Of a DNA stretch of 64,000 bases, positions 15,773 to 26,206 are shown piece by piece. The translations under genes and the position numbers were made by a program. Positions within the stretch are counted from its first letter, which is position 1; every line of letters begins with the position of its first letter. Below the pieces are notes generated by a model. The model saw only the letters and a program-made list of their open reading frames with translations. It was not told where the DNA came from and did no database searches. This DNA is from Tsukamurella pseudospumae (lineage in GTDB: Bacteria; Actinomycetota; Actinomycetes; Mycobacteriales; Mycobacteriaceae): positions 186,001-250,000 of the forward strand of contig NZ_LSRE01000009.1 in the NCBI RefSeq assembly GCF_001575205.1, written 5' to 3'.

Positions 15773-16969
15773 TCAGACAGGGGTGGCGAAGTCGATGTGA
15801 TGGCCCTGCAGCCACATCAGCGACCTCCCGCCGTCCTTGGCGGCGCGGCGGAACATCAGCGGCAGCATCAGGTCGCGGACCATTCGCCCCACCGGGCCGG
15901 CGGCCTTCGAGTTCGACGCGCGACGTCCCTCGGCGACGATCCGCTCGGTGCGCGCGCGGCGCAGTCCCTCGAAGGCGGCGAAGGCCTCGGTCGTCGTGGC
16001 GCGGTCGCGCACGCACTGAGCGAGGATCACCGCGTCCTCGAGGGCCATCGACGCGCCCTGCCCTGCGGCCGGCGAGGTGGCGTGCGCGGCGTCACCGATC
16101 ACCACCATCCGCCCGGTGCCGTCGTGCCAGTGGTCGACCACGGGCAGGTCGTAGGTGGCCCATCCGATGAGCGGCCCCTGCGCCGCTTCGATGATCTTCG
16201 GCGCCGGCCCGGCATCGCCGTCCATGAGCTCGTGCAGGCGCGCCCGCCACTCGGCGTCGGTCATCGACGACAGGACGCCCTGTTCGGGCTCGACGGGGGC
16301 GGGTGGATTCGCGAACCAGACGGTGCCGCCGTCGGGCGTCGGCATCCACGCGAAGAAGCAGCGGATCCCGAACTGCATGCGGAACTCCCGCTCCGGGACG
16401 TCGACGTGGAAGTCCGGGATGTATCCGCCGACGTTGAGCACCGGCACGTACCGCGGTGCCCGTGCGTAGGGATCGATGAGGCGGCGGACCGTGGAGTGGA
16501 TCCCGTCCGCGCCGATCAGGATGTCGCCGCGCGCGGTGGTGCCGTCCTCGAACTCGGCTGTCACTCCCGCTCCGTCGACGGTGGCGGCGATCAGTCGGGA
16601 GCCGAATCGCACGTCGACGCCACGACGGCGGGCCTCCTCGGCCATCGCGGTGTACAGCGCCGCGCGCGGCATCATGCGCGACGTCAGGCCGTCGGCGCGG
16701 CGTGCCGCGAGTGGGATGGTGCCGAGCGGGCGGCCCTTGCCGTTGACGAAACCGATGTCGTCGACGGGGTACCCGATGTCGTGCAGTGGACCGTCGGCGT
16801 CGATGGACCGGAGTGCGTCCATGCCGTTGGCCTGGAAGGTCACCCACGATCCGCGCTGCTCCGCGCCCTGCTCGTCCCTCTCGAAGACCTCGGCGTCGAC
16901 GCCGACGCGCGCGAGTGCCATTGCCGCGACGGGGCCCGCGACGCCGCCGCCGATGATGAGAGCCTTCAT
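15773..16969 (-). CDS. FAD-dependent monooxygenase (PHBH class)
   Basis: The 398-residue flavoprotein monooxygenase has the dinucleotide motif MKALIIGGGVAGPVAAMALARVG (GGGVAG, residues 7-12), an Arg/Ser-rich GADGIHSTVRRLI (DG motif) and VVIGDAAHATSPAAGQGASMALEDA near residue 290 (GD motif, flavin ribityl contact). Such enzymes hydroxylate aromatic or drug-like substrates with NAD(P)H and O2, and tetracycline-inactivating TetX relatives are in the same class; the substrate here is unknown. ATG 16969 is chosen because the Rossmann motif begins directly. It is divergent from a marR gene with shared operators, so induction by an aromatic ligand is likely. Confidence 0.88.
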   Translation of the reverse strand: MKALIIGGGVAGPVAAMALARVGVDAEVFERDEQGAEQRGSWVTFQANGMDALRSIDADGPLHDIGYPVDDIGFVNGKGRPLGTIPLAARRADGLTSRMMPRAALYTAMAEEARRRGVDVRFGSRLIAATVDGAGVTAEFEDGTTARGDILIGADGIHSTVRRLIDPYARAPRYVPVLNVGGYIPDFHVDVPEREFRMQFGIRCFFAWMPTPDGGTVWFANPPAPVEPEQGVLSSMTDAEWRARLHELMDGDAGPAPKIIEAAQGPLIGWATYDLPVVDHWHDGTGRMVVIGDAAHATSPAAGQGASMALEDAVILAQCVRDRATTTEAFAAFEGLRRARTERIVAEGRRASNSKAAGPVGRMVRDLMLPLMFRRAAKDGGRSLMWLQGHHIDFATPV

Positions 16970-16992
16970 GGTGTTCTCCACAGATCGATGTA

Positions 16993-17007
16993 GCTTGATT
17001 ATCAAGC
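16993..17007. promoter_or_regulatory. MarR operator O1 (palindrome)
   Basis: Perfect 15-bp palindrome GCTTGAT-T-ATCAAGC between the divergent monooxygenase and marR genes. It is followed 32 bp downstream, centre to centre, by a second copy of the half-site pattern. Confidence 0.75.
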
Positions 17008-17024
17008 AATCATGCGAAGGGGTA

Positions 17025-17039
17025 GCTTGAATGTCAAGC
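17025..17039. promoter_or_regulatory. MarR operator O2 overlapping the marR start codon
   Basis: GCTTGA-ATG-TCAAGC (6-bp arms, 3-base spacer) has the same half-sites as the palindrome at 16993-17007, and its spacer is the marR ATG itself. The 32-bp centre spacing is about three helical turns, so two dimers could bind the same face and shut off both genes. Confidence 0.7.
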
Positions 17040-17501
17040 GATATCGACGCCGAGGTCGGACCGGCGGTACAGGCCTATCAGGCCTCGGTGGCGGGTTTCG
17101 ACCGTGAATCGGCTCGGATCCTGGGGGTCAGCGCGAGCGAACTGGCCTGCTTGGAGATGGTGTTCGGCGCGGACGGTGTCACGCCTCGGGAGATCGCTGA
17201 TGCGCTGGGGTTCACCACCGGGAGCGTCACCACGATGATCGACCGATTGTCCCGGCGCGCGTACGTGACCCGTCACCCGCATCCCGACGACGGGCGCAAG
17301 GTGTTGGTGCGCGCCACGCCGAGACTGACCGACCGCGTGAACGCGACGATGGAGCCCATGCTCGCGTCGGCCTGTGCCGACGTGCTGGACCGGTTCACAA
17401 CCGACGAACTGGCCACCGTCGTGCGCTTCATGCGCGTCGCCGCTGCGCACCAGGTGGCCCACACCGAGCGCCTGCGCGCCGAGCCGCCCGCCGACGGCTG
17501 A
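17031..17501 (+). CDS. MarR-family transcriptional regulator
   Basis: This 156-residue winged-helix protein has ELACLEMVFGADGVTPREIADALGFTTGSVTTMIDRLSRRAYVTRHPHPDDGRKVLVRATP, the helix-turn-helix and wing of MarR, with the characteristic DDGRK in the wing. It probably represses itself and the divergent FAD monooxygenase through the two GCTTGA/TCAAGC sites. RBS AAGGGG precedes ATG 17031, which lies inside operator O2. Confidence 0.9.
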   Translation: MSSDIDAEVGPAVQAYQASVAGFDRESARILGVSASELACLEMVFGADGVTPREIADALGFTTGSVTTMIDRLSRRAYVTRHPHPDDGRKVLVRATPRLTDRVNATMEPMLASACADVLDRFTTDELATVVRFMRVAAAHQVAHTERLRAEPPADG

Positions 17502-17515
17502 GGCGCGGCGACTGA

Positions 17516-19528
<2,013 letters not shown>

Positions 19529-19549
19529 TACCGGCGCCCGCCGGCCCTG

Positions 19550-19957
19550 CTAGGGGGTCGGCGCGGGCGTCGCGGTCGACGCTGCGGAGTTCGGGGCCGA
19601 CGGTGGCTGGGCCTCGCGCGTGGGCCGGGAGCCGTTCTCACCGCGCTGCCCCGGCATCCGGTGCTCGGTCCGGCCCTCCTTTCCCGGCTGTCCGCCGCCC
19701 TGGTGCATCGAGTGCCCGCGGTGGTGGCCTCCGTCGTGTCCGGCCCAGAACCCGGCGGTGAAGCTCACGCCGGTCAGTCCGATCAGGCCGAACACGATGC
19801 CCGCGATCGCGAGCGCCTTCGCGGCGCCGACTCGCGCGCGTGGCTTCGCCGGCTCGGGCGCGGCTGCCGGCGCGGGCGCGGAGAGTTCCGGGATCGGGGC
19901 GGTGGCCTGGGCAGGGGCGCCGTTCTCGGGCTGCGACGGGGTGGTGGGCTCGGTCAT
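19550..19957 (-). CDS. Small membrane protein with His/Gly-rich region, unknown
   Basis: The protein has 135 residues: a Pro/Ala-rich cytoplasmic N-terminus (1-45), one membrane helix (AKALAIAGIVFGLIGLTGVSFTAGFWAG), then a His/Gly-rich segment (HDGGHHRGHSMHQGGG) and a polar tail outside. The histidine cluster could bind a metal, but this is only composition. Low-complexity single-pass proteins of this type are common beside purA-like loci in mycolate actinomycetes. It is convergent with purA. Confidence 0.65.
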   Translation of the reverse strand: MTEPTTPSQPENGAPAQATAPIPELSAPAPAAAPEPAKPRARVGAAKALAIAGIVFGLIGLTGVSFTAGFWAGHDGGHHRGHSMHQGGGQPGKEGRTEHRMPGQRGENGSRPTREAQPPSAPNSAASTATPAPTP

Positions 19958-20233
19958 GGGGTGCTCGTTCCGGTTCGGTGCGGTCCTACCGACCGCGCGT
20001 GGATCCGATCATGAGCGGCTCCGCTGGGGATCTGGTGTCAATCGCCTGCGAGATCGGCCGGTTCCGTGTCTGCCCTTGAGGGGCGGGTGTCAGTCGAAAA
20101 GGCTATGCGGGAATCGCATACCCAGGTAGTCCTGGTTCAGGGGGCTCTTCAGGCTGAGGGGTTTGCGTGACGCGCATGGCTAATCGGATCTACACATGAC
20201 GCGCCGCCTGTGTCCTGTGCCGCGCGCACAAGC
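19958..20233. other. Intergenic region with no gene supported
   Basis: The 276 bp between the His-rich protein and pfkB hold a 22-codon reading frame (20011-20079, minimal evidence) and an inverted repeat TATGCG-GGAAT-CGCATA (about 20104-20120). No promoter with a matching gene, RNA gene or terminator of convincing strength was seen. Confidence 0.4.
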
Positions 20234-21187
20234 TCAGCGCAGCGAGGGATCCTTCGCCCGCACGGCCCGCACTTCGCCCATCGACGGTGCGTAGGCGCCG
20301 GCGCGGCTCACGGTGAGAGCGGAGGTGATCACGGCGCGGTGCAATGCGGGCTGGACGTCGCTCCACTGGGCGGCCCGGAGCCGTCGGGCGGCGTACCGCG
20401 AGCCGAGGTACCCGGCGTCCAGGAGGCCGGAGACCAGCCCTGCCATGAAGGAGTCGCCGGCCCCGACGGTATCGCCGACCTCGACGGTCAGCTGGTCCAC
20501 GTGCAGCATGTCGCGGTTCCCCACGAGGAGGGCGTACGCGCCCCACGGCCCGCGGGTCACCACGACCATCGCGGGCCCCGCCGCGATCCAACGGCGCATG
20601 ACGTCCTCGACCGGCTCCTCGGGGTGCAGCCAGGCGATGTCCTCGTCGCTGGCCTTGACCACGTCGGACATCGCGATCATCTCGGTCACTCGCGGCAGCA
20701 CCTCCGCAGGTGTGCCCATCAGCGCGGGACGGATGTTGGGGTCGTACGAGACGGTGGCGTGCTCGCGGATCCGCCCGGCCACCTCGTGCACGCGGTCGGC
20801 GCCGGGCGTGAGCGTGGCGGCGAAGCTGCCCGTGTGCAGGTGCCCGTAGCGCTCCAGATCGTCGCCGACAGGACCGACGTCCCAGGTCAGGTCGAATTCG
20901 TAGGTGGCGCGTCCCTCTGCGTCGAGGTGCGCGTAGGCGAGCGGCGTGTTGGCGGCGCCGTCGGTGCCGGCCACCACGTCGATGCCGGCCCGCGCGGCGG
21001 TCTCGGCGATGCGGTGGCCGCGCACGTCGCGGCCCCACCACGACAGGATCGATGTCGGGTCGCCGAGCGAGGCCAGACCGCACGCCACGTTGAACAGGCT
21101 CCCGCCGACGTGCTCGGTCGGGTCGGCACCGTCGCGCAGCACGACGTCGACGAGGGCCTCGCCCAGGCACAGCGTGCGGTCGGTCAT
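20234..21187 (-). CDS. PfkB-family carbohydrate kinase, probable fructokinase
   Basis: The 317-residue ribokinase-type sugar kinase has the substrate-lid motif VGGSLFNVACGLASLG near the start and the PfkB signature VEVGDTVGAGDSFMAGLVSGLL (catalytic Asp in GAGDSF). The opening TLCLGEALVDVVL matches fructokinases. It would phosphorylate an imported hexose. ATG 21187 is one base from the stop of the upstream sugar transporter, so the pair is one operon for uptake and phosphorylation. Specificity (fructose versus other sugars) is inferred. Confidence 0.85.
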   Translation of the reverse strand: MTDRTLCLGEALVDVVLRDGADPTEHVGGSLFNVACGLASLGDPTSILSWWGRDVRGHRIAETAARAGIDVVAGTDGAANTPLAYAHLDAEGRATYEFDLTWDVGPVGDDLERYGHLHTGSFAATLTPGADRVHEVAGRIREHATVSYDPNIRPALMGTPAEVLPRVTEMIAMSDVVKASDEDIAWLHPEEPVEDVMRRWIAAGPAMVVVTRGPWGAYALLVGNRDMLHVDQLTVEVGDTVGAGDSFMAGLVSGLLDAGYLGSRYAARRLRAAQWSDVQPALHRAVITSALTVSRAGAYAPSMGEVRAVRAKDPSLR

Positions 21188-21188
21188 C

Positions 21189-22601
21189 TCAATGTCCTTT
21201 CGGGGCAAGCGGATCGGTGGCTCCCACGGTCTCCGTCTCGAGCCCCAGCCGTTCGGCCATCTCCTCGAGCGGAATGCCCTTGGTCTCGGGCATAACCTTT
21301 ATCACCCAGAGCAACTGCAGCACCATGAACCCGAAGAAGATGGAGAAGGCGACGCCGCCGCCGAACGCCCCGATGATCGGCGGGAAGGCGAAACTCGTGA
21401 TGGCGGCCCACACCCAGTGCGTGAGGCTGCCGAGCGCCTGCCCGCGCCCGCGGATGCTGTTGGGGAAGATCTCCGACAGGAACACCCAGATCACGGCACC
21501 CTGGCCGAAGGCGTGTGAGGCGATGAAGACCATCAGTCCCAGCAGGACCAGGATCGACGACGTGCTGTCGAACGAGCGGTCGCCGCTCTCGTAGTAGAAC
21601 ATCACGGCGGCCATGAAACCGAGGGAGATCAGATACCCCACCGAGCCGATGAGCATCAGCCGGCGACGGCCGAGCCGGTCGATCACGGTGAGTGCGGCCA
21701 TCGTCGCGATCAGGTTCATCACGCCGACCGCGACGGACATCAGGTACGCGGCGTTCGTGCTCGCGCCGGCGTCCTGCATCACGCGCGGCGCGTAGTAGAG
21801 GATCGCGTTGATGCCGGACATCTGGTTGAAGAAGGCGATCGCGACGGCCAGCAGGATCACTTTCCGGTGACCGCGCGTGTAGAACCGCGTCCTCGCCTGT
21901 CCCTGTTCGGCGGCCAGCGACTCCTCGATCTCCGCCATCTGCGCGTCGGCTTCGGCCGTCGTCGAGCACAGTCGCTCGGAGGTGGCCCGCGCCGCGGTGA
22001 GGTCCCCGTGTCCGGCGAGCCATCGGGGCGTCTCCGGCACCGTCGGGAGCATGACCAGGAACAACACTGCCGGAACCAGCATCACGCCGAGCATCCAGCG
22101 CCACGCGTTCGCGTCGTCGCCCAGGATGGTGCGGATGACGGCGTTCGACGCGTACGCCACCAGGATGCCCAGCACGATGTTGAACTGCACCAGTCCGACG
22201 AGCCTGCCGCGGAACTTCGGTGGAGCGATCTCGGCCGTGTAGATCGGGGCGCACACGCTCGAAGCGCCGATGCCGAGGCCGCCGAGGAACCGGAACGCCT
22301 GGAGAATCTCCACCGACGACGTGGGCGCGAGCGCGCACCCGATGGCGCTGACGACGTACAGCACGCCGATCGCGTACAGCACCTTCTTGCGTCCGAAGAC
22401 GTCCGCGAGCCTGCCGGTGACGAGTGCGCCGACGATGGTGCCGATGAGCGCGGTGGTCACGGTGAAGCCGAGGGCCGGGTCGGACAGGTAGAACTGCTCC
22501 TGGATCTGCTTCTCGGCGCCGGAGATCACCGCCGTGTCGAAGCCGAAGATGAGCCCACCGGTGGCGGCGACGACAGCGCTCCTGATCACGAGTGCTTTCA
22601 T
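21189..22601 (-). CDS. Sugar porter family MFS transporter
   Basis: The protein has about 470 residues and 12 predicted helices. Sugar-porter signatures are GFDTAVISGAE in helix 1, RLADVFGRKKVLY (first loop), RFLGGLGIGASSV, PETPRWLAGHG (mid-loop), DRLGRRRLMLIGS and the C-terminal PETKG. FFNQMSGINAILYYAP in helix 7 matches the XylE/GalP glucose/fructose contact region. ATG 22601 gives the normal start; GTG 22619 upstream is possible. It is directly upstream of the pfkB-type kinase. Confidence 0.92.
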   Translation of the reverse strand: MKALVIRSAVVAATGGLIFGFDTAVISGAEKQIQEQFYLSDPALGFTVTTALIGTIVGALVTGRLADVFGRKKVLYAIGVLYVVSAIGCALAPTSSVEILQAFRFLGGLGIGASSVCAPIYTAEIAPPKFRGRLVGLVQFNIVLGILVAYASNAVIRTILGDDANAWRWMLGVMLVPAVLFLVMLPTVPETPRWLAGHGDLTAARATSERLCSTTAEADAQMAEIEESLAAEQGQARTRFYTRGHRKVILLAVAIAFFNQMSGINAILYYAPRVMQDAGASTNAAYLMSVAVGVMNLIATMAALTVIDRLGRRRLMLIGSVGYLISLGFMAAVMFYYESGDRSFDSTSSILVLLGLMVFIASHAFGQGAVIWVFLSEIFPNSIRGRGQALGSLTHWVWAAITSFAFPPIIGAFGGGVAFSIFFGFMVLQLLWVIKVMPETKGIPLEEMAERLGLETETVGATDPLAPKGH

Positions 22602-22743
22602 GCGTCCGAACACTGGCACGGTTGCTCGCGGCTCGGGTGAGAACGAATGAAACGCTCACCACCACAGAACGATCGGAAACAAACACGAATCGACGGGTCG
22701 GCGGCCGCACCGAAGGGCGTGCGGGTTTGCCATGATGGACGCT

Positions 22744-24492
22744 ATGACGAACCTCAGCGAGACCGGTGGCAACCCGCGGATCGGCACGGCGCTCACCCCC
22801 GGCGCCACCAAGGCACTGCTGCTGGGATCGGGCGAGTTGGGCAAGGAAGTCGTGATCGCCTTCCAGCGCCTCGGCGTCGAGACGATCGCCGTCGACCGCT
22901 ACGCCGACGCGCCCGCGATGCAGGTCGCGCACCGCAGCCACGTCATCGACATGACCGATGCCGCGGCCGTCCGCCGGGTGATCGAGGAGGAGAAGCCCGA
23001 CTTCGTGGTCCCCGAGATCGAGGCGCTCGCCACCGACGCGCTCGTCGCGGCCGAGGAGGCGGGCCTGACCGAGGTCATCCCCACCGCGCGGGCGGTCTCG
23101 CTGACGCTGAACCGGGAGGGGATCCGCAAGCTCGCCGCGGAGGAGCTGGGCCTGCCGTGCTCGCCCTACGCCTTCGCGTCCTCGCTCGAGGAGGTGCGCG
23201 CCGGAACCCGCGAGGTCGGCTTCCCGTGCGTGATCAAGCCCGTGATGTCCAGCTCGGGCAAGGGGCAGTCCGTGGTCCGATCGGCGGAGGAGCTCGAGGC
23301 GGCGTGGGAGTACGCGGTCGAGGGCGCCCGGGTGCGCAACGAGCGGGTCATCGTCGAGGGCTTCGTCGACTTCGATTACGAGATCACGCTGCTCACGGTG
23401 CGCGTCTACGACGCGGAGCGCGGCAAGGTGGTGACTCGGTTCTGCGAGCCCATCGGGCACCGGCAGTCCGACGGTGACTACATCGAGTCGTGGCAGCCGC
23501 AGGCGATGAGCCAGTCCGCGTACGACGCTGCGACCTCGGTCGCGGGCCGGATCGCCACGGCGCTCGGCGACGGCGGCACCGGTGGCCGCGGCGTGTTCGG
23601 CGTGGAGCTGTTCGTGAAGGGCGACGACGTGTACTTCTCGGAGGTCTCGCCGCGCCCGCACGACACCGGCCTCGTGACCCTCGGCTCGCAGCGGCTCTCG
23701 GAGTTCGAGCTGCACGCCCGCGCGATCCTCGGGCTGCCCGTGGACACCTCGCTGATGTCGCCCGCCGCGTCCGCGGTCATCTACGGCACGAAGGACAGCA
23801 GCTCCGTCGCCTTCGACAGCGTCGCCCGCGCCCTCGACGTGCCGGAGAGCGACCTGCGCCTGTTCGGCAAGCCGCAGGGCTACGCGAAGCGCCGGCTCGG
23901 CGTCGCGGTCGCGACCGCGGACACCGTCGAGGTCGCCCGGGCGAACGCCGCGGAGGCCGCGGGGCGTGTCGTCGTCGTGGACAGCACCGACCCGCTGGAG
24001 CAGGGCGCGCCCGAGACCACCGCCGTGCCGATCCAGCGACCACAGCAGCCGGAGGACCTGTCCACCCGCGCGATGCCGATGCAGCGGCCGGTGTCGCAGG
24101 GGCCTGCGCAGCCGCCGCGGGTCGCGCCGCCGCAGCAGGCCCCCGGGCAGCGGCCCTCGCTGGGCAAGCCCGCGTCGCAGCAGGCGCCGCCCGCTCAGGA
24201 TCCCGTCCCGCCGGCTCCGCCCACCGCCGCCTCGCCGGTGATTCCGCCCGGTGCCGCCGCTCGTCCGGCGCCGCCCGCGCCGCCCGCGCCGCCCGTGCCG
24301 CCGAAACAGGGCGCACCGGGCGGCCGCCCCGAGCCGACGGGGCAACGCCCCGCCGCCCCGCGACCGATCCAGCCGGCCTCCCGTCAGCCCTCGAATCAGC
24401 CGCCCGCGCAGCAGAACCCGCCGGAGACGGAGGAGTACGACCACAATCCACCCACCTCTCTGGGGCTGCCGCCGCAGCGTCCGCAGGACTAG
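22744..24492 (+). CDS. purT: Phosphoribosylglycinamide formyltransferase 2 with long Pro-rich tail
   Basis: PurT is the ATP-grasp enzyme that uses formate and ATP to formylate GAR in purine synthesis (Rv0389 position). Residues 1 to about 415 show the family: [62 protein letters not shown] (ATP loop), FFGVEL-type [25 protein letters not shown] (metal-binding). The last about 167 residues are an unusual Pro/Ala/Gln-rich tail ([26 protein letters not shown]) not found in ordinary PurT. ATG 22744 is preceded by a CATGAT -10 at seven bases, suggesting a leaderless mRNA. Confidence 0.92.
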   Translation: MTNLSETGGNPRIGTALTPGATKALLLGSGELGKEVVIAFQRLGVETIAVDRYADAPAMQVAHRSHVIDMTDAAAVRRVIEEEKPDFVVPEIEALATDALVAAEEAGLTEVIPTARAVSLTLNREGIRKLAAEELGLPCSPYAFASSLEEVRAGTREVGFPCVIKPVMSSSGKGQSVVRSAEELEAAWEYAVEGARVRNERVIVEGFVDFDYEITLLTVRVYDAERGKVVTRFCEPIGHRQSDGDYIESWQPQAMSQSAYDAATSVAGRIATALGDGGTGGRGVFGVELFVKGDDVYFSEVSPRPHDTGLVTLGSQRLSEFELHARAILGLPVDTSLMSPAASAVIYGTKDSSSVAFDSVARALDVPESDLRLFGKPQGYAKRRLGVAVATADTVEVARANAAEAAGRVVVVDSTDPLEQGAPETTAVPIQRPQQPEDLSTRAMPMQRPVSQGPAQPPRVAPPQQAPGQRPSLGKPASQQAPPAQDPVPPAPPTAASPVIPPGAAARPAPPAPPAPPVPPKQGAPGGRPEPTGQRPAAPRPIQPASRQPSNQPPAQQNPPETEEYDHNPPTSLGLPPQRPQD

Positions 24493-25253
24493 GCGAACCG
24501 CTCGAAGGCGTCCACCCAGTCCTCTCCGCGGAGGTCGCGGGGGAGTGGGGTTCCGCGGAGGCCGCGTCCGGCTGCCCACCTCCGTGCCTCCGCCCGACGG
24601 TGCCGCCGCGCCACCCCGGCGAGGATCTCCGGAAGGCCGTGGCCAGGCCCTGTGAACACGGCGTGGACGAACGCCGCGTACTCGCGTCGTCGCCCGTCCA
24701 CGAGCAGCGGCGCGAGCCGGCGCGTGATCGTGAGCAACCCGGCGTCCACGCTGGGACGTGGCGCGAACGCGGTGGCGGGAATCCTTCGTACGAGACGGAA
24801 TTCGTACCAGGGCAGCCATTGGGCGGTCATCATCGTCGTGCCGCCGACACCGGCCCTGCGCCGTGCCACCTCCCATTGCACGATGAGGACGGCGTCGGTC
24901 CAGTGCGGCGCGTGGAGCAGTTTGCGCAGGACCGCCGTGGTGAGGTGGAAGGGCAGGTTGCCCACCACCGCGTGCGGCTGGCCGGGTAGTCGGTAGTGCA
25001 GGAAGTCGCCGTGCACGACACTGGCCGGCGGTACCGTCCGGCGAACCCGATGCGCGTACCGCTCGTCGATCTCGACGGCTATCAGCGGACTCCCGAGTCC
25101 GGCCAGCGGGACTGTGAGAGCGCCTGCGCCGGGGCCGATCTCGACGATCGGTCCGGTGCTGAGGCGGGCGAGGTCGACGACGGTGCCGACGACCTCGCGG
25201 TCGGTGAGGAAGTTCTGGCCGTGCTCATGACGGCCGCCACGATGGGTGGACAT
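24489..25253 (-). CDS. erm: Erm-family 23S rRNA adenine N6-methyltransferase
   Basis: The 254-residue protein methylates A2058 of 23S rRNA in this family, giving resistance to macrolides, lincosamides and streptogramin B. Motifs: [11 protein letters not shown] (N-terminal signature), [16 protein letters not shown] (SAM-binding motif I), [13 protein letters not shown], and [19 protein letters not shown] with the catalytic NLPF at 99-102. [35 protein letters not shown] is diagnostic of Erm as opposed to the housekeeping KsgA. ATG 25253. The gene is preceded by a leader peptide ORF and hairpins, so it is probably inducible. Its stop overlaps the last codons of purT on the other strand. Confidence 0.93.
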   Translation of the reverse strand: MSTHRGGRHEHGQNFLTDREVVGTVVDLARLSTGPIVEIGPGAGALTVPLAGLGSPLIAVEIDERYAHRVRRTVPPASVVHGDFLHYRLPGQPHAVVGNLPFHLTTAVLRKLLHAPHWTDAVLIVQWEVARRRAGVGGTTMMTAQWLPWYEFRLVRRIPATAFAPRPSVDAGLLTITRRLAPLLVDGRRREYAAFVHAVFTGPGHGLPEILAGVARRHRRAEARRWAAGRGLRGTPLPRDLRGEDWVDAFERFA

Positions 25254-25262
25254 GAAAGGTCT

Positions 25263-25282
25263 CCGGGTCGAGGATCACCCGG
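25263..25282 (-). promoter_or_regulatory. Hairpin at the erm ribosome-binding site
   Basis: In the mRNA, CCGGGT (25282-25277) can pair with ACCCGG (25268-25263) around an 8-base loop. The GGAG that precedes the erm ATG begins in the 3' arm (ACCCGGAG), so the fold would partly hide the RBS. This fits translational attenuation between the leader ORF and erm. Confidence 0.55.
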
Positions 25283-25356
25283 GCAGCGTTGATCGCCGCC
25301 CAGCGGAAAGTGCTGGGGCGGTGAAGCGGATGTGATGGGGGACTGCTTCGCCGCCG

Positions 25357-25425
25357 CTACGCGCGGCCGCGGTCCACCACTGCCGCCGCGGCTGCGGCGG
25401 CTGCTGCTGCTGCTGAAGAACTCAC
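25357..25425 (-). CDS. Polyalanine leader peptide of erm (22 codons)
   Basis: The frame reads Met-Ser-Ser-Ser, then eleven consecutive alanines, then VVDRGRA and TAG. GTG 25425 lies six bases from a TAGGGT -10 box, so the leader is probably translated from a leaderless end. It ends 103 bases before erm, in a region of strong potential stems (CCGCCG with CGGCGG inside the Ala codons, and the RBS hairpin). Inducible erm genes are usually controlled by ribosome stalling on such a leader. The polyalanine run is not a known macrolide arrest motif that I recognise. Expression is inferred. Confidence 0.6.
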   Translation of the reverse strand: MSSSAAAAAAAAAAAVVDRGRA

Positions 25426-25431
25426 CAGTGC

Positions 25432-25437
25432 ACCCTA
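25432..25437 (-). promoter_or_regulatory. -10 box for the erm leader
   Basis: TAGGGT on the minus strand, six bases before the leader GTG. No clear -35 is visible at 17 bases, as is common for actinobacterial promoters that need an activator. Confidence 0.5.
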
Positions 25438-25465
25438 GGTCCGCGTCGGGATGCGGCGCCAGTGG

Positions 25466-26188
25466 TTATCCGCGGTCGAGCCAGTACGCCTGCGACTTGA
25501 TCCGGTCCTTGGCGAGGCCGAGGTCCCGCTTCGCGGTCCGGGTGATCTCACGTGTCGCCCTCGTCTCGGCGACGACGAAGAGGAATGCATCGGAGGGGAG
25601 CCCGGCCGCGAGGACCGCTGATACCAGTGCGGCGCCGCGGTTCTCCCGCGCGATCCACGTGACGTGGTCGGCGTGCACCGGAAGGTCGCGCTCACCGTCG
25701 TGCTGATACTCGAGGAAGACGCGGCACGGAACCGCCGCAGTGCCCAGGATGCTGTTGATCGCCGGGATCGACGCGGCATCGCCCACGAGGATGTACTCCG
25801 ACGGTGCCGGGTGCTCGGGGATCGTCAGATCGGCGCCCATCATGGTGGCCGCGATGCGATCGCCGGGCGCGGCGTCGAGGGCCCAGCGCGGCGCGGGACC
25901 GTCGTGGATCGCGAACTCGATGGTGAACTCCGAACCTTCCGGTTCGATGATCGTGTAGCCGCGCTGCGCGAGGTCGCCCGCGTCCTCGTCGGTGGTCGCG
26001 GTGCCGCTCTTCGGGATCCAGAGTCGTACCCACATGGTCGGGAACCAGGGGTTGCGCTGCAGGAACTCGCCGCCGTCGAAGCGGACGCGGTGGTAGTGCT
26101 CGCTGACGGCCTCCGCTCCGAGGACCGTGAACACGTAGTCGTCCGCCCGCATGGCCTTGAGGATCAGGCCGGTCACTCCTCTACCCAT
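25466..26188 (-). CDS. Siderophore-interacting protein (ferric-siderophore reductase, SIP family)
   Basis: The 240-residue flavoprotein matches the SIP/ViuB family: an N-terminal FAD-binding domain (HYHRVRFDGGEFL, PTMWVRLWIPKSG, AQRGYTIIEPEGSEFTIEFAIHDGPAPRWALDAAPGD) and a C-terminal NAD(P)H-type domain (YILVGDAASIPAINSIL, FLFVVAETRATREITRTAKRDLGL). It would reduce iron from an imported siderophore in the cytoplasm. ATG 26188 overlaps a candidate IdeR box. It follows the SDR gene by 10 bases on the same strand. Confidence 0.9.
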   Translation of the reverse strand: MGRGVTGLILKAMRADDYVFTVLGAEAVSEHYHRVRFDGGEFLQRNPWFPTMWVRLWIPKSGTATTDEDAGDLAQRGYTIIEPEGSEFTIEFAIHDGPAPRWALDAAPGDRIAATMMGADLTIPEHPAPSEYILVGDAASIPAINSILGTAAVPCRVFLEYQHDGERDLPVHADHVTWIARENRGAALVSAVLAAGLPSDAFLFVVAETRATREITRTAKRDLGLAKDRIKSQAYWLDRG

Positions 26189-26206
26189 GAAATGAGGCTA
26201 CCCTAA
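26188..26206 (-). promoter_or_regulatory. Candidate IdeR/DtxR iron box
   Basis: On the minus strand the 19 bases beginning TTAGGGTAGCCTCA match the IdeR consensus TTAGGTTAGSCTAACCTAA at 14 of 19 positions, the first half strongly. The site ends on the A of the siderophore-interacting-protein ATG, and TAGGGT within it could serve as the -10. Iron repression of that gene fits its function. Confidence 0.55.

Noticed and set aside
19531-19544. purA terminator hairpin CCGGC/GCCGG
   Set aside because: Only five base pairs and no tail; too weak to list as a terminator.
20011-20079. 22-codon ORF in the intergenic region before pfkB
   Set aside because: No -10 box at leaderless distance, no RBS, no stalling-type codon pattern and no gene directly downstream on the same strand.
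21184-24876. 1230-residue minus-strand frame spanning the sugar transporter and purT
   Set aside because: Crosses several real genes in other frames and has shadow-like Arg/Gly composition.
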